Shown here in pieces: positions 46,175-56,950 of a stretch of 64,000 nt of DNA (its first letter is position 1; each line of letters starts with the position of its first letter). The DNA is taken from NCBI GenBank assembly GCA_900095835.1, contig LT608321.1, positions 290,373 through 354,372 of the forward strand, given 5' to 3'. Origin of the DNA: Ihuprevotella massiliensis. Its GTDB lineage: Bacteria; Bacteroidota; Bacteroidia; Bacteroidales; Bacteroidaceae. The notes below the pieces were generated by a model, which saw nothing but the letters and a program-made list of their open reading frames with translations, did not search any database and was not told where the DNA came from. A program made the position numbers and the translations under genes.

Positions 46175-48862
46175 ATGGAACTTGCCACTAAATACTCTCC
46201 CGAAGCAGTGGAGGGAAAATGGTACGAATACTGGACAAACCATAAACTTTTTAGCTCGAAACCTGATGGTCGTGAGCCTTATACTGTTGTTATTCCTCCT
46301 CCCAATGTGACTGGTGTGTTGCATATGGGCCACATCCTGAACAATACAATCCAAGACATCTTGGTGCGTCGCGCAAGAATGGAGGGTAAGAACGCTTGTT
46401 GGGTACCCGGTACTGACCATGCTTCTATTGCTACTGAAGCTAAAGTTGTAAATAAACTCGCTCAACAAGGCATCCGCAAGCTTGATCTCACTCGTGAAGA
46501 GTTCTTGAAGCATGCTTGGGACTGGACAGAAGAACATGGTGGTATCATCTTAAAGCAACTTCGTAAGATTGGTGCTTCTTGTGACTGGGATCGCACAGGC
46601 TTTACTATGGACGAAACTCGCTCAGAGAGTGTCATTAAAGTCTTTGTAGATCTCTATAACAAGGGCCTTATCTATCGTGGCCTCCGCATGGTGAACTGGG
46701 ATCCTAAAGCACAAACTGCACTTTCTAACGAAGAAGTGATTTATCGTGAGGAGAAGAGCAAGCTTTACTACCTTAAGTATTATGTTGTTAACGACAATGG
46801 CAATGCAACTGGTGTTGAAGGCGAAGTTATTCACGAAGATGCCAACGGGCGCTATGCAGTCGTGGCTACTACCCGTCCTGAAACCATCATGGGTGACACA
46901 GCCATGTGCATTAACCCTAAGGACCCCAAGAACGGATGGCTCAAGGGACAACAAGTACGCGTGCCTCTCGTAGACAGAGTAATCCCTGTGATTGAAGACC
47001 GCTATGTAGATGTAGAATTTGGTACCGGTTGTTTGAAAGTTACCCCAGCCCACGATGTCAATGACTACGCTTTGGGTAAGAAGCACAATCTTGAAACGAT
47101 CGACATCTTCAACGCAGACGGTACGCTTTCTGAGGCTGCAGGCATGTATATTGGTCAAGATCGCATGGCAGTTCGTGAGCAAATTGCAAAGGATCTTGCA
47201 GAAGCTGGACTTCTTGAAAAGGTAGAAGACTACGACAATAAGGTAGGTTATAGCGAACGTAATGCCGATACTGCTGTTGAACCTCGCTTGTGCATGCAGT
47301 GGTATCTGAGCATGCAGCACTTTGCTGACTTGGCTTTGTCTCCAGTTATGGACGACGAAATCAAGTTCTACCCTGCTAAATATAAGAACACCTACAATAA
47401 CTGGCTGTCCAACATTCAAGATTGGTGTATTAGTCGTCAATTGTGGTGGGGGCACCGCATTCCTGCTTACTACCTAAGTGCACCAAATGCAGAGGTAGAG
47501 GAATTTGTTGTTGCCAATAGCCTTGAGGAAGCTGTACAAGTGGCTTCGCAAAAGTACGGTCGTGAAGTAAAACCAGAGGAATTACGTCAAGATGATGATG
47601 CACTCGACACTTGGTTCTCTTCATGGTTGTGGCCAATCTCACTCTTTGATGGCATTAATAATCCTAACAACGAGGAGATTAACTACTACTACCCCACTAG
47701 TGACCTCGTAACTGGTCCAGATATCATCTTCTTCTGGGTGGCACGTATGATCATGGCTGGTTATGAGTATACCGGTAAGATGCCATTTAAGAATGTGTAT
47801 TTCACTGGTATCGTGCGTGACAAGCTGGGTCGCAAGATGTCAAAGTCACTCGGTAATTCTCCAGATCCCCTCGATCTAATCGAAAAGTTTGGTGCTGATG
47901 GAGTGCGCATGGGTATGATGCTTTCTGCCCCTGCTGGTAACGACATCTTGTTTGATGAATCTTTGTGCGAACAAGGTCGTAACTTCTGTAACAAGATTTG
48001 GAACGCTTTCCGCCTTGTACAAGGTTGGGAGGTAGATAAGACTTTGGTACAACCCGAAACTTCTAAGCAAGCCACAGAATGGTTCGCTGCTCAATTGCGT
48101 AAGAGTGCAGCTGAGATTGCAGACCTGTTCTCTAAGTATCGCATCTCTGAAGCTCTGATGGAGGTATATCGCCTCTTCTGGGATGAATTCTCTTCTTGGT
48201 ATCTTGAAATGATCAAGCCTGGCTACCAACAGCCCATTGACGCAGTCACTTATGAAGCTACTCTGAAGAACTTCGACGATTTGTTGCATTTGTTGCATCC
48301 ATTTATGCCTTTCATCACAGAAGAGCTTTGGCAACATCTCACAGAGCGCAAAGATGGCGAAAGCATTATGGTGTCTCCTCAATCTATCACAGCGCCCAAA
48401 GCCACGGATGAAAGGTTGATTGCTGATGTAGAACGTGTTAAGGGTATCATTGCTGGTGTTCGTGCTGCGCGTGCTCAAAAGAACATTTCTCCTCGTGAGC
48501 AACTTTCACTCACTATCGTGGGTGCTAGCAACGAACTCTCAACGTATGATGGTCTCATCATGAAGCTTGCAGGTCTCGAGAAGATCGAAACTGCAGAGCA
48601 AGTTGAAGGAGCGGGTTACAGCACCTTCCTTGTGGGCACCACTGAATACGCTCTTTATATGGGTGATGTGGTAGACCTTGAAGCTGAAAAGGAAGCAGCT
48701 CGTGCTGAGCTTGAACACTTACGCAAGTTCCTCAAGAGCATTCAAGGTAAACTCTCTAACGAACGCTTTGTAAATAACGCTCCAGAAGCTGTTGTTGCCC
48801 TTGAACGCAAGAAAGAAGCTGATACGCTCACTAAGATTGCTGCCTTGGAAGCTAAACTCTAA
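46175..48862 (+). CDS. valS: Valyl-tRNA synthetase
   Basis: The 895-residue class I synthetase has the HIGH-type motif in [13 protein letters not shown] (near residue 46-58), an editing domain, the KMSKS loop ([12 protein letters not shown], about 554-565), an anticodon-binding domain and a C-terminal coiled coil (about 825-895). Length is normal. It is followed by a strong terminator. Confidence 0.96.
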   Translation: MELATKYSPEAVEGKWYEYWTNHKLFSSKPDGREPYTVVIPPPNVTGVLHMGHILNNTIQDILVRRARMEGKNACWVPGTDHASIATEAKVVNKLAQQGIRKLDLTREEFLKHAWDWTEEHGGIILKQLRKIGASCDWDRTGFTMDETRSESVIKVFVDLYNKGLIYRGLRMVNWDPKAQTALSNEEVIYREEKSKLYYLKYYVVNDNGNATGVEGEVIHEDANGRYAVVATTRPETIMGDTAMCINPKDPKNGWLKGQQVRVPLVDRVIPVIEDRYVDVEFGTGCLKVTPAHDVNDYALGKKHNLETIDIFNADGTLSEAAGMYIGQDRMAVREQIAKDLAEAGLLEKVEDYDNKVGYSERNADTAVEPRLCMQWYLSMQHFADLALSPVMDDEIKFYPAKYKNTYNNWLSNIQDWCISRQLWWGHRIPAYYLSAPNAEVEEFVVANSLEEAVQVASQKYGREVKPEELRQDDDALDTWFSSWLWPISLFDGINNPNNEEINYYYPTSDLVTGPDIIFFWVARMIMAGYEYTGKMPFKNVYFTGIVRDKLGRKMSKSLGNSPDPLDLIEKFGADGVRMGMMLSAPAGNDILFDESLCEQGRNFCNKIWNAFRLVQGWEVDKTLVQPETSKQATEWFAAQLRKSAAEIADLFSKYRISEALMEVYRLFWDEFSSWYLEMIKPGYQQPIDAVTYEATLKNFDDLLHLLHPFMPFITEELWQHLTERKDGESIMVSPQSITAPKATDERLIADVERVKGIIAGVRAARAQKNISPREQLSLTIVGASNELSTYDGLIMKLAGLEKIETAEQVEGAGYSTFLVGTTEYALYMGDVVDLEAEKEAARAELEHLRKFLKSIQGKLSNERFVNNAPEAVVALERKKEADTLTKIAALEAKL

Positions 48863-48917
48863 GCCCTATTTTCTTTAGAAACGTACTCATCATTTCTGAA
48901 ACAATCATGTAAACGTC

Positions 48918-48959
48918 AAGGTGCGTATCCAGATTTCTCACCTGGATACGCACCTTTTT
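48918..48959 (+). terminator. Terminator of valS
   Basis: A 15-bp perfect stem (48918-48932 with 48942-48956, AAGGTGCGTATCCAG) with a 9-nt loop and a T-run. Confidence 0.9.
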
Positions 48960-49032
48960 ATATACTACTTCTGTTATTCTATGCAGTGAACGTATAGAGT
49001 TTTGAGTTTAAATTTAAGCCTCACAAAAAATC

Positions 49033-49138
49033 TCCTAGAGTCCAACTTAAAATCTCCGACATTTTCAAAATGTTCTTGGAGAATTTTCTGAAAAACTCGG
49101 AGACTTTCTGAAGAATGCCGGACGTTTTATTTCAAACT
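49033..49138. repeat. 21-bp repeat array D (about 5 units)
   Basis: Cores start at 49033 (TCCTA), 49055 (TCCGA, 22 bp), 49076 (TTGGA), 49097 (TCGGA) and 49118 (CCGGA); the last three steps are exactly 21 bp. Arms are of the family type (AAAATCTCCGACATTTTC around the second core). It ends about 50 bp before the glycosyltransferase gene. Confidence 0.8.
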
Positions 49139-49187
49139 TCAGATTTTAAGTTATCTTGCTCTCCATACTACAATTATCTACCCTGCC

Positions 49188-50102
49188 ATGCTCTCAATTC
49201 TTATTCCCACCTACAATATGAACTGTCTGTGTCTTGTCACTGATTTACAGAAACAATGTGAGGAGCTTCAAGCTCAATATGGAGAGTCTTTCGACTACGA
49301 AATACTTGTCGCGGATGATGCTAGCACAGATGAAATCATTGTCAACAAGAATGAGCTGATCGAATATTTGCCCAACTGCGAATACATCAGAATGGCGTCC
49401 AATGTTGGACGAGTACCTTTGAGAAACTGGCTACTAACAAATTCGCGTTTTGACTATGTTCTATTTATTGATGCTGACGCAGCGGTGATTAGCGATGACT
49501 TTGTATTGATGTATTGGGAGAATCGGCACGAAAAATCTGTAATAGTTGGGGGGATTAAGTCTCCAGATACTGCCCAGCGTGGGCACGAGTTACGCCTAAA
49601 GTATGAGCTGGCTGCAGAGCAACAGCGCACTTTATCGTACCGTCAGGCACACCCCCATGATTTTTTTACGACCTTCAACGTGATGTTTCACCGAACAGTA
49701 CTGGAGCTAGTGATGTTTGATGAGCGTATTACAGAATACGGATACGAAGATGCGTTGATGGGGGTGAAACTTGCCCAAATGAATATACCAGTAATCCATA
49801 TAGACAATCCACTCTTACATACAGGAATCAACGATAATCTTTCCTTCCTGACAAATAGTGAAGCAGCTCTCCGCATGCTTCATAAACTTGGAGCACCCAT
49901 GACAGACAAGGCTCGTGTAGCAATCACCTACAATAAGTTGGTAAATTGGGGAGTAAGTGGGATATTCCGGACTTTTTTTCGCATCAATAAAGGGTGGATG
50001 CGAAAGAATCTTCTTTCACACCACCCTTCTTTGTTTATATTCAATTTGTATAAACTGGGTTACTTTGCTACATTATGCGTAGCAAAGCCAATAAGAAATT
50101 AG
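49188..50102 (+). CDS. Family 2 glycosyltransferase
   Basis: The 304-residue GT-A enzyme begins MLSILIPTYNMN, has the nucleotide-binding VADDASTDE (about 41-49) and the DxD-type metal motif FIDADAAV. A GYEDALMG segment resembles the catalytic E-D base region. Donor and acceptor are unknown. Its last 4 bases overlap the end of the convergent histidine kinase gene (50099-50102), with no terminator between them. It is only distantly similar to the GT2 at 7335. Confidence 0.78.
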   Translation: MLSILIPTYNMNCLCLVTDLQKQCEELQAQYGESFDYEILVADDASTDEIIVNKNELIEYLPNCEYIRMASNVGRVPLRNWLLTNSRFDYVLFIDADAAVISDDFVLMYWENRHEKSVIVGGIKSPDTAQRGHELRLKYELAAEQQRTLSYRQAHPHDFFTTFNVMFHRTVLELVMFDERITEYGYEDALMGVKLAQMNIPVIHIDNPLLHTGINDNLSFLTNSEAALRMLHKLGAPMTDKARVAITYNKLVNWGVSGIFRTFFRINKGWMRKNLLSHHPSLFIFNLYKLGYFATLCVAKPIRN

Positions 50103-51283
50103 GATTTCAGTGGAAGTTCAATTCGAAAAGTTGTGCCTTTACCAACCACGGAATCAAGAATGTAAATTTTACCATGATGATATTCTTGGATGATACGCTT
50201 AGATAATGAAAGCCCTAAGCCCCATCCTCGTTGTTTTGTGGTGAAACCAGCCTTAAAGACAGAAGAAAAATGCTTGCGAGCAATTCCTTTGCCCGTATCT
50301 CTAATATCTACCACATATCTCTTGTCCATGATGTGACAAGTTAGTGCTATACTTCCTGCACCAGCCATGGCATCTACCGCATTTTTACAGATGACTTCTA
50401 TGACCCATTCAAAGAGTGGTGCAGATAGTGGAAGCAATACTTTATCTTGAAAATCCACAGAAATCTCCACCCTATTGGACACTCTGCGTTTGAGGTAATC
50501 AATTACATGGTCTATAACTGGTGCAATCTCAGTAATCTTTAGTTCTGGTTGACTACCAATTTTTGAAAATCTTTCTGTGATCCGTTCAAGACGTTGCACA
50601 TCGTGTTCCATATCTTCTAGCAAGTCGTCATTAGGATAGGTCTCTTTAAGCACTGCTATCCATGCCATTAAAGAAGAAATGGGGGTGCCAAGCTGATGTG
50701 CTGTTTCTTTCGTCAGACCTACCCAGACACGATTTTGTTCTGCACGCTTAGTAGATAGGAGAGCTAAGAGTGCTACAAGGAGAAAAAGACTCACGACTCC
50801 TACTTGCACATAGGGAAACCAAGCCAAACGATGGAGAATCAGAGACTCATCGTAATAGATATAAATAAACTTCTGATTACTTTCTGTGTCATTTGCAGGT
50901 GAAACTTCTAAAGCCATCCTCATTTGTTTGCCCGTCTGTTGCAGTTCTGCTACAGCTTCATGTAGGGATCGCAAGGAGTCTTTGGTATCTTGCTTTGAAA
51001 AATCCAAATTTCGATGAGAAAGCACATGGTTGTCTTCGTCTGTCACCACCACTGGTATTGAGTTATTACCATTGATGACGGTCAGCACCAGATTTAGATC
51101 AGTGTTTTCCTCTGCTGCGGTAAGGGAGCGCATCGCTTCTGCCCAAACTTCCATTCTGGCACGCTCTTCAGCCTTCAAATCCTCTACAAGATGATGGGAT
51201 ACAAACAGAGAAGTTGCGACAATAATTATCGCAACTCCAATGAAGATAATCTTTAATTGGCGAACTTTATCCGTCCAAACCAT
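50099..51283 (-). CDS. Sensor histidine kinase
   Basis: The 394-residue protein has TM1 (about 11-29), a periplasmic sensor region (30-153) and TM2 (about 158-177). The dimerisation/phosphoacceptor helix carries His196 ([10 protein letters not shown]), and the ATPase domain has N, DTGKGIA and GWGLGLSL boxes. No response regulator gene is in the window, so it is an orphan. Its start overlaps the end of engB by 17 nt, so it is co-translated in the recR-engB unit. The signal is unknown. Confidence 0.88.
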   Translation of the reverse strand: MVWTDKVRQLKIIFIGVAIIIVATSLFVSHHLVEDLKAEERARMEVWAEAMRSLTAAEENTDLNLVLTVINGNNSIPVVVTDEDNHVLSHRNLDFSKQDTKDSLRSLHEAVAELQQTGKQMRMALEVSPANDTESNQKFIYIYYDESLILHRLAWFPYVQVGVVSLFLLVALLALLSTKRAEQNRVWVGLTKETAHQLGTPISSLMAWIAVLKETYPNDDLLEDMEHDVQRLERITERFSKIGSQPELKITEIAPVIDHVIDYLKRRVSNRVEISVDFQDKVLLPLSAPLFEWVIEVICKNAVDAMAGAGSIALTCHIMDKRYVVDIRDTGKGIARKHFSSVFKAGFTTKQRGWGLGLSLSKRIIQEYHHGKIYILDSVVGKGTTFRIELPLKS

Positions 51284-51872
51284 TGTTGATTTCGTCTATA
51301 TAATCTAATAACTCCATTCGCCCCGTTCCTTTTTCGCTACTTGTGACAAAGTGCGCCGGAAGTTCTTCCCATTCTTCTTGAAGTTTCTTGAGAAAACCTT
51401 GCACATTCTTCTTCAACTCACCTGTTTTATTCTTGTCAGCTTTGGTGAATACGATGCAGAAAGGGATACCTTCTTCGCCTAACCACTGGATAAATTCCAA
51501 ATCAATCTTTTGAGGTGAAAGTCGAGAATCGATAAGTACAAACAAGCAAGTGAGCTGTTGACGCTCTAAAATGTAGTACTCAATAAGGTTGCGAAACTTT
51601 TCCATCTCTTTCTTTCCCCGACGAGCAAAGCCGTACCCTGGGAGGTCAACCAAATACCATTCGTTATTGATGATAAAGTGATTGATAAGCATCGTCTTAC
51701 CTGGAGTTGATGAAGTTTTCGCCAAAGCTTTACGCCCAGTCAACATGTTAATAAGAGAACTCTTACCTACATTACTTCTGCCAATAAAGGCATATTCCGG
51801 AAGTTTACTGTCTTGCGGACATTGGTCAGCACGACCTGAGGAAATGAAAAAATCAGCTGATTTTATAATCAT
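51267..51872 (-). CDS. engB: Ribosome-biogenesis GTPase YsxC/YihA (EngB)
   Basis: The ATG at 51872 gives 201 residues; a longer frame to 51923 overlaps the upstream gene. The G1 motif is [10 protein letters not shown]3 is DLPGYG, and G4 is TKADK. It assists late 50S assembly. It is 7 nt from the preceding gene and overlaps the kinase gene. Confidence 0.93.
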   Translation of the reverse strand: MIIKSADFFISSGRADQCPQDSKLPEYAFIGRSNVGKSSLINMLTGRKALAKTSSTPGKTMLINHFIINNEWYLVDLPGYGFARRGKKEMEKFRNLIEYYILERQQLTCLFVLIDSRLSPQKIDLEFIQWLGEEGIPFCIVFTKADKNKTGELKKNVQGFLKKLQEEWEELPAHFVTSSEKGTGRMELLDYIDEINNGLDG

Positions 51873-51879
51873 AGGTAGA

Positions 51880-52290
51880 TTAGTCTTGAAGTGAAGTGAA
51901 TTTAGGAAATACAAGTATGCCATGCAATAAGGCTACTACGACTCCATATTTCGTATTTTGTGCAGAACTTGCTAAAACATAGCATAACGTGCAAATCCAA
52001 AGGGAACAGACAAAAAATGCGATTTTGATAAACACATGACGTCTGCGGAGCTTTTCTCTGTCGTCACCTTTACGCTGGGCTAGACGCTTCTTGTTGATGG
52101 TTAGGTTATCCCAACTATATGAGAAGAATAAACAAACCGCAGGTACAACAACTGAGAAGAGGTTTACTGCATATAGAACATTCTTGTTGTTACCCACGAT
52201 ATCGTTTGTACCATCAAGTATAAAGTAAAGCAGGGCTGCTACTATTAGTGCAACCATATAAAGGAGATAAACTTGGGTTCTGAACTTCAT
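51880..52290 (-). CDS. Small four-TM membrane protein
   Basis: The 136-residue protein has four hydrophobic segments (about 8-26, 39-57, 86-108, 112-128) with a charged loop between the second and third ([19 protein letters not shown]). The position after recR and the opening [16 protein letters not shown] recall DUF4293, but this is not certain. It is 15 nt from recR and 7 nt from engB. Confidence 0.6.
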   Translation of the reverse strand: MKFRTQVYLLYMVALIVAALLYFILDGTNDIVGNNKNVLYAVNLFSVVVPAVCLFFSYSWDNLTINKKRLAQRKGDDREKLRRRHVFIKIAFFVCSLWICTLCYVLASSAQNTKYGVVVALLHGILVFPKFTSLQD

Positions 52291-52305
52291 AAAGGAACTA
52301 TAGCT

Positions 52306-52932
52306 TTATTGTTTGAGTGAGACTCTGTCAATAATGGAACGGCCTAACGTGACTTCGTCGGCATATTCCAAATCATCGCCCACACCAATGCCACGTGCTA
52401 GAACACTCATTCTTACTGGGGAGTCTTCAAAAGGTATATTCTGTAACTTTCTTGAAATATAGAAATTTGTTGTATCGCCTTCCATGGTAGGATTCAATGC
52501 GAAGATAACCTCTTTCACCTCACCAGATTGAACACGCTCTAAGAGAGAGTTGATGTGTAAGTCACCAGGTCCTACCCCATCCATTGGACTAATCACTCCA
52601 CCTAAAACGTGATAGACGCCACGATATTGTCCAGTAGCTTCTATTGCCATTACGTTCTGTACATTTTCTACGACACAAATCGTGGAATGATCTCTATGAG
52701 GATGAGTGCAAATCTCACATTCATCCGTATCACTTATATTATGACAATGGCGGCAGTACTTAACATCATTGCGTAAGTCAAGAAGAGCTTGCGCCAAAGC
52801 ATGGGTTTGTGACGCGTCCTTGCGTAACAAGTGCAATACAAGTCTCAAAGCTGTTTTACGTCCCACAGCGGGAAGTTTAGACATCTCACCTACAGCCTTT
52901 TCTAGGAGCAGCGAAGGAAACTGGTCAATCAT
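52306..52932 (-). CDS. recR: Recombination mediator RecR
   Basis: The 208-residue protein has an HhH motif, a Cys4 zinc finger ([16 protein letters not shown], about 57-72) and a Toprim domain (about 80-175). It loads RecA at gaps with RecF and RecO. It heads the minus-strand unit with the 4-TM gene, engB and the kinase. A -7 element lies 5 nt before the ATG. Confidence 0.95.
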   Translation of the reverse strand: MIDQFPSLLLEKAVGEMSKLPAVGRKTALRLVLHLLRKDASQTHALAQALLDLRNDVKYCRHCHNISDTDECEICTHPHRDHSTICVVENVQNVMAIEATGQYRGVYHVLGGVISPMDGVGPGDLHINSLLERVQSGEVKEVIFALNPTMEGDTTNFYISRKLQNIPFEDSPVRMSVLARGIGVGDDLEYADEVTLGRSIIDRVSLKQ

Positions 52933-52937
52933 AGAAG

Positions 52938-52945
52938 CAAAGATA
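52938..52945 (-). promoter_or_regulatory. -7 element directly before the recR ATG
   Basis: TATCTTTG on the minus strand (52945-52938), with 5 nt to the ATG. No clear -33 is seen. Confidence 0.55.
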
Positions 52946-52980
52946 CAATTTCTTGTTGTAATAGAGGATATTTCAAGAAT

Positions 52981-55761
52981 TTAATATTGAGGAAGGAGAA
53001 ATTTGAATACGCCTTTCATGACATGACGTCGTAAAGTATCATCTTTTATACATTCAAAAGGAAAACCCAGCGCTAAACTACGATACTTTCCAGAATTATT
53101 GGCGACAGCAGCACTATAACCACCTTGGCCATAAGAAAAAGCAGAGAAAGCAGATGGCTGAGTGGGCTCTACGACATCTGTATGCTGCACAAAATAATGT
53201 TGCGCATTGGGTTGATTATAGAGAGCCATAGGTGCATTCATTCCCCACACTCCCTCAAGAGTGTCGTTTGCCACTCGCCCTGGAACGCGAACAGCGAAAG
53301 TATTTTGTAAGAATTGCTGTTCTTCGAGAGAACGCATATCACTTCCCCAGTAGCTACCGCTTAGGAACACATTTCCGCCCTGCTGAGTATAGCGTTCTAA
53401 CTGCGCTCTCACATCTCGAGGCAAGGATTTATATGCAAGCAAATTATGATCGGCCTCTCGCTCTTGTCCACAAATATAAGCAACAAGTTTATATCGGTTC
53501 AGTTGCTCAGCAGAAAGATTGACAAAGGCTTCACGACTTATAGAAGAAACAGAAACATTCGGAACAGCAGTTGCGAGGGCATTTGTATGGATCTGGATGC
53601 CATCAAAACGATTGCCAGCGATTACTTTGCCCACTAATTCAGAAGTTCCATATCCTAAGCTCTGGATACCATCACGTCCCATTGCATTTCGGGAAAAATT
53701 CGTTTGCTTTCCTGTCAATGCCGTAGTGTAATCATAGGGAACTCCTATGTCTTCCACTAAGTCGAAGCCTAGACTATCGTCATTCTCAATTCGCGCTGGA
53801 CCACTCAAACGATAAAAGCCATTGACCATCAATACTTCAGGTGTGTTTCCTTCGCGATGTCCTTTTGAACAATAGATGCTCATTAATTCAGAAGGAAAGC
53901 TCTCTCCCCCAGCATTAAGTGCTGAAACCCTGAACTCGTAGTGGCACCCTTGCTCTACGGGAAGTGTCAAGGAGGTTTTTCCATGGGTTAATTGTCCACT
54001 GTCAAAATCCTTGCCTACTTCTCGAGTGAAAACAATGTAGTCAGTAGGAACAGCCGTAATTTCTAGGCTATCCTTTGTTGGCTTCCACGATAAGCGTACT
54101 TCATTTTTCCCTTTAACCAAAGTTGCAGAGAAGGAATTCACTGGAAGTGGTTGGATAACGACGTTATTTTGTCCATGCATCTGGGCTACATATCGCAACA
54201 TCGCTTTATACATAGCGCGAGAAGCTACAAACTTAAAGTTGGGATCGTGCGCATATTTCATATCCGTAAAGTTCTGATGCGCGAGTAGCTCTAGAATCAT
54301 GGAGGGTACTTGTGGAAGCCGTGTTTCTCCATAATTTTTGTCGATTAAATCTCGTTGTCTCCAGTCAAGATCGAAGACTTGAGACAAATCAGAAGTAACA
54401 GAAGTCAAAACTTGTTCTGCGAGCCCTTGAGAAGCCCCTCTCGAAACACCTGAGCGAAATTCATATTCTCCTTTATCTCCTTTACTTGTATAAATACCTA
54501 GAGATCCGTAAATGCCACCATTTTTCAAAAAACCAGCATCGGTGTGGAGTGCAAAAGAGAGTTCAAATGGTACTCGCGCACCAAGTGTATCTGGATTGTA
54601 AATAGAGCCACCATTAAGATAATTGAGCATGAGAGGACGTACACGGATATCGTCGTTATAGTCGCTTCCTTCTGGATTACTACTATAAAGGCTATCTGGT
54701 AGTCCTGACCATTGCGCATAGTATCTTGCCCCTTCTAATTGGCGAGGAAGACGACTGGTTGGTCCTTTCGGATAGGTGTAAATGCGAGTACTGTCAGCAG
54801 CATACGATACTTGGGGCAGGCTACGTTCTGTCATTGCCATACCTCCCCCGAATCGTACGACATCAGCACTGATGACTCCGTGTTCCTTGCTGAAATTACT
54901 GAGGGTAACATAATTTTGCTGAGGTTTTCCGGCCTCAAAATAAAACGTTCCTAGATAAACCCATGTTCCCCCTCCCATTTGTTGATTGACACGAAAATCT
55001 GTTTTCTGACTTGCATGATATACGGTATAGTGTGCATCACTTACTGCATGCGGAAGTGATGCATAACTCACATAGACCGCATAGGAGCCGGCTGTTGAAA
55101 TTTTGGGTGCCCAAGACACTCGGCTCACATTTTTCCCTTGAGTCGTAGGAATAGTTCTTACAGACCCCGTAGTAAATGGTTGAATCCCATTATTGAGTGT
55201 GGTAAGAGGCATGGAAAACCCTTTTGCATTTGCAGTTTGCCAGAACTCACCTGGAGCATTTTCTTCTATGTAGTTTCCATCGCGACTAGGTTGATCGTTG
55301 TCGATCACTGCCATATAGGTTTGAGAATCTCGTTCACGAGGGGTAAATACAATCGCTCCTGCATTCTCCAACATCGGAATGAGATACGGAAAGACAAAAC
55401 TGGGAGTAAGCAAATCCTCCGTAGTACAAAAAAGTATGGGACGTTGCCATGCCCAACGTTCTGCATTGAAATATCTTCCATGACTAGGCCACACAAAAAG
55501 ATGACGTCCATTCAAGCCTGCGGTCGGGGTATAGATGCGAGAGATAGGCTGCACCCAAGGTTTACCAATATACTCAATGTTCTCCCATACAAGAGGCGCT
55601 TTGCGAACCGCCAAAGAAGAAGCTACATCCTCCTTGCTAGAAATGTCCACTGGAATCTGAGCTTTAACTATTTGTGGAACACAGAAAACAAGCAGACATA
55701 ATAGGGGTATTACGATGATTAGCTGTTTTTGTCTCTTTGCACAAGCAATTGGTGTAGACAT
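52981..55761 (-). CDS. Secreted multidomain protein: golvesin-like, amidase-like and FN3 domains
   Basis: The ATG at 55761 gives 926 residues with a signal peptide ending VKAQ (a frame to 55860 would bury it). An N-terminal region with HLFVWPSHGRYF may supply a catalytic His; a golvesin-type beta domain (GSYAVYVSYASLP, about 220-310) follows. The next segment has ELSFALHTDAG and SMILELLAHQNF, which resemble the zinc-amidase_3 motifs. A fibronectin type III domain (about 555-650) and a C-terminal alpha/beta domain close it. It is annotated variously as xanthan lyase or amidase in relatives. Peptidoglycan or polysaccharide cleavage is likely but not proven. Confidence 0.75.
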   Translation of the reverse strand: MSTPIACAKRQKQLIIVIPLLCLLVFCVPQIVKAQIPVDISSKEDVASSLAVRKAPLVWENIEYIGKPWVQPISRIYTPTAGLNGRHLFVWPSHGRYFNAERWAWQRPILFCTTEDLLTPSFVFPYLIPMLENAGAIVFTPRERDSQTYMAVIDNDQPSRDGNYIEENAPGEFWQTANAKGFSMPLTTLNNGIQPFTTGSVRTIPTTQGKNVSRVSWAPKISTAGSYAVYVSYASLPHAVSDAHYTVYHASQKTDFRVNQQMGGGTWVYLGTFYFEAGKPQQNYVTLSNFSKEHGVISADVVRFGGGMAMTERSLPQVSYAADSTRIYTYPKGPTSRLPRQLEGARYYAQWSGLPDSLYSSNPEGSDYNDDIRVRPLMLNYLNGGSIYNPDTLGARVPFELSFALHTDAGFLKNGGIYGSLGIYTSKGDKGEYEFRSGVSRGASQGLAEQVLTSVTSDLSQVFDLDWRQRDLIDKNYGETRLPQVPSMILELLAHQNFTDMKYAHDPNFKFVASRAMYKAMLRYVAQMHGQNNVVIQPLPVNSFSATLVKGKNEVRLSWKPTKDSLEITAVPTDYIVFTREVGKDFDSGQLTHGKTSLTLPVEQGCHYEFRVSALNAGGESFPSELMSIYCSKGHREGNTPEVLMVNGFYRLSGPARIENDDSLGFDLVEDIGVPYDYTTALTGKQTNFSRNAMGRDGIQSLGYGTSELVGKVIAGNRFDGIQIHTNALATAVPNVSVSSISREAFVNLSAEQLNRYKLVAYICGQEREADHNLLAYKSLPRDVRAQLERYTQQGGNVFLSGSYWGSDMRSLEEQQFLQNTFAVRVPGRVANDTLEGVWGMNAPMALYNQPNAQHYFVQHTDVVEPTQPSAFSAFSYGQGGYSAAVANNSGKYRSLALGFPFECIKDDTLRRHVMKGVFKFLLPQY

Positions 55762-55924
55762 CCACAAAAGAACTCTACAGATCAATGAGAGGAATACACA
55801 GCGTTCAAATAATTTCATTCGCAATATATTGGCTAATAATCTAACTATGGGTGATAACAAATTAAACGGTCTTACCTCTACTCAGTTCAAAGTTTTATGA
55901 CAAGACCTCTGGTGAAATCTAGTT

Positions 55925-56506
55925 CTAGGCTTCGTCAAGTGCAAATTTCTCGGGATGAAAAGCGCAATCCGCATACGGGCGATAGTAATCCATAATGCGT
56001 TTCATGTCAGCATCGACATCACCAGATGGGAAAATTTCTTCCGTGCAAACAATGCGTTTGTGCTTCGCATCGATAGCAAAAAGCTGAATAGGGATATTGG
56101 CTTTCAACGCAATATAGTAGAAACCACGTTTCCATGTGGTAACTCGGGAGCGTGTTCCCTCTGGCGTTACTGCCAAATTAAAATAACTCTCGCGCTTGGC
56201 TATCTCTGCTAACTGGTCGGTGAGAGATTGATGGCGACTTCTCACCACAGGAATACCTCCTAATGATCGGAAGACGCTACCTAGTGGCCAAAAGAACCAT
56301 TCCTTTTTCATTAGGAATCCTGCCTTTCGACCAATTGCTTGACTAAAAGTCTCACCCAAAAGGAAATCCCAGTTGCTCGTGTGGGGAGCAACAGAGAGAA
56401 TACACTTATCGCGTGATGGAACGGTAACTTCTACCTTCCAGCCCATGCAACGAAATAAGATAAATTGAGCTATTGATTGCATCATATCAATGAAATGTTT
56501 AAGCAC
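55925..56506 (-). CDS. 1-acyl-glycerol-3-phosphate acyltransferase (PlsC-like)
   Basis: The 193-residue protein has the acyltransferase motifs HTSNWD (HX4D) and TPEGTRS, with a hydrophobic N-terminus. It fits short PlsC-like enzymes that acylate lysophosphatidate or related lipids. Substrate uncertain. It is 70 nt from the 87-residue gene. Confidence 0.82.
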   Translation of the reverse strand: MLKHFIDMMQSIAQFILFRCMGWKVEVTVPSRDKCILSVAPHTSNWDFLLGETFSQAIGRKAGFLMKKEWFFWPLGSVFRSLGGIPVVRSRHQSLTDQLAEIAKRESYFNLAVTPEGTRSRVTTWKRGFYYIALKANIPIQLFAIDAKHKRIVCTEEIFPSGDVDADMKRIMDYYRPYADCAFHPEKFALDEA

Positions 56507-56511
56507 GACTT

Positions 56512-56558
56512 TGGCCGTGTGTCTTCATTTGCGCTAAAAAGCTGATGACACACGGCCA
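56512..56558 (-). terminator. Hairpin between the 87-residue gene and the acyltransferase
   Basis: A 12-bp perfect stem (56512-56523 with 56547-56558, TGGCCGTGTGTC) with a 23-nt loop. There is no T-run on either strand, so it may be an RNA structure rather than a terminator. Confidence 0.5.
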
Positions 56559-56576
56559 GAGTTACAAAAACTTATC

Positions 56577-56840
56577 TTAGGCTTGACTAAGCAAGCCATA
56601 GATATTGCGCACCTTCTCAGAGAATTCTTCGCGCAACTTAGTATAGAACAAACGCACACTACCAGGTTCTGTGTGGTTGATACGCTTCACAAACTCCACA
56701 TTGAGGGCCAAAATATCAGCGCCGACTTGTTGGAGACTCTCGCTAGCTTGTGGCTGATCTTGCAACACCACTGCATAAACAAGCATGAGGTCACTACAAA
56801 TATTATTGATCGACTTTTTAAGTTTCTTGCGACTAGCCAT
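56577..56840 (-). CDS. Small conserved helical protein
   Basis: The 87-residue protein is mostly helical with a basic N-terminus (MASRKKLKKSINN). It has no recognised motif. It lies between the oxidoreductase operon and the acyltransferase gene, with a hairpin after it. No function is proposed. The frame has the composition of a real gene, but the call rests on length and position. Confidence 0.6.
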   Translation of the reverse strand: MASRKKLKKSINNICSDLMLVYAVVLQDQPQASESLQQVGADILALNVEFVKRINHTEPGSVRLFYTKLREEFSEKVRNIYGLLSQA

Positions 56841-56950
56841 AATATTCTATATAAAAGGGTTTTCAAATTATGCTATCATTGGTGCACTACCACACTCACA
56901 AAACAAGACTGAAAAGTAATAGATACTATCCAATACTACTGTAATGTGAC

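Larger units (their letters stand above)
48863..49187. other. 325-bp intergenic region between valS and a glycosyltransferase
   Basis: It holds the valS terminator (48918-48959) and the 21-bp array D at 49033-49138. The last 50 bp should hold the glycosyltransferase promoter, but no TAnnTTTG was found. Confidence 0.7.

Noticed and set aside
4306-49138. The 21-bp arrays as CRISPR
   Set aside because: Units are contiguous without spacers and too degenerate; no cas genes.
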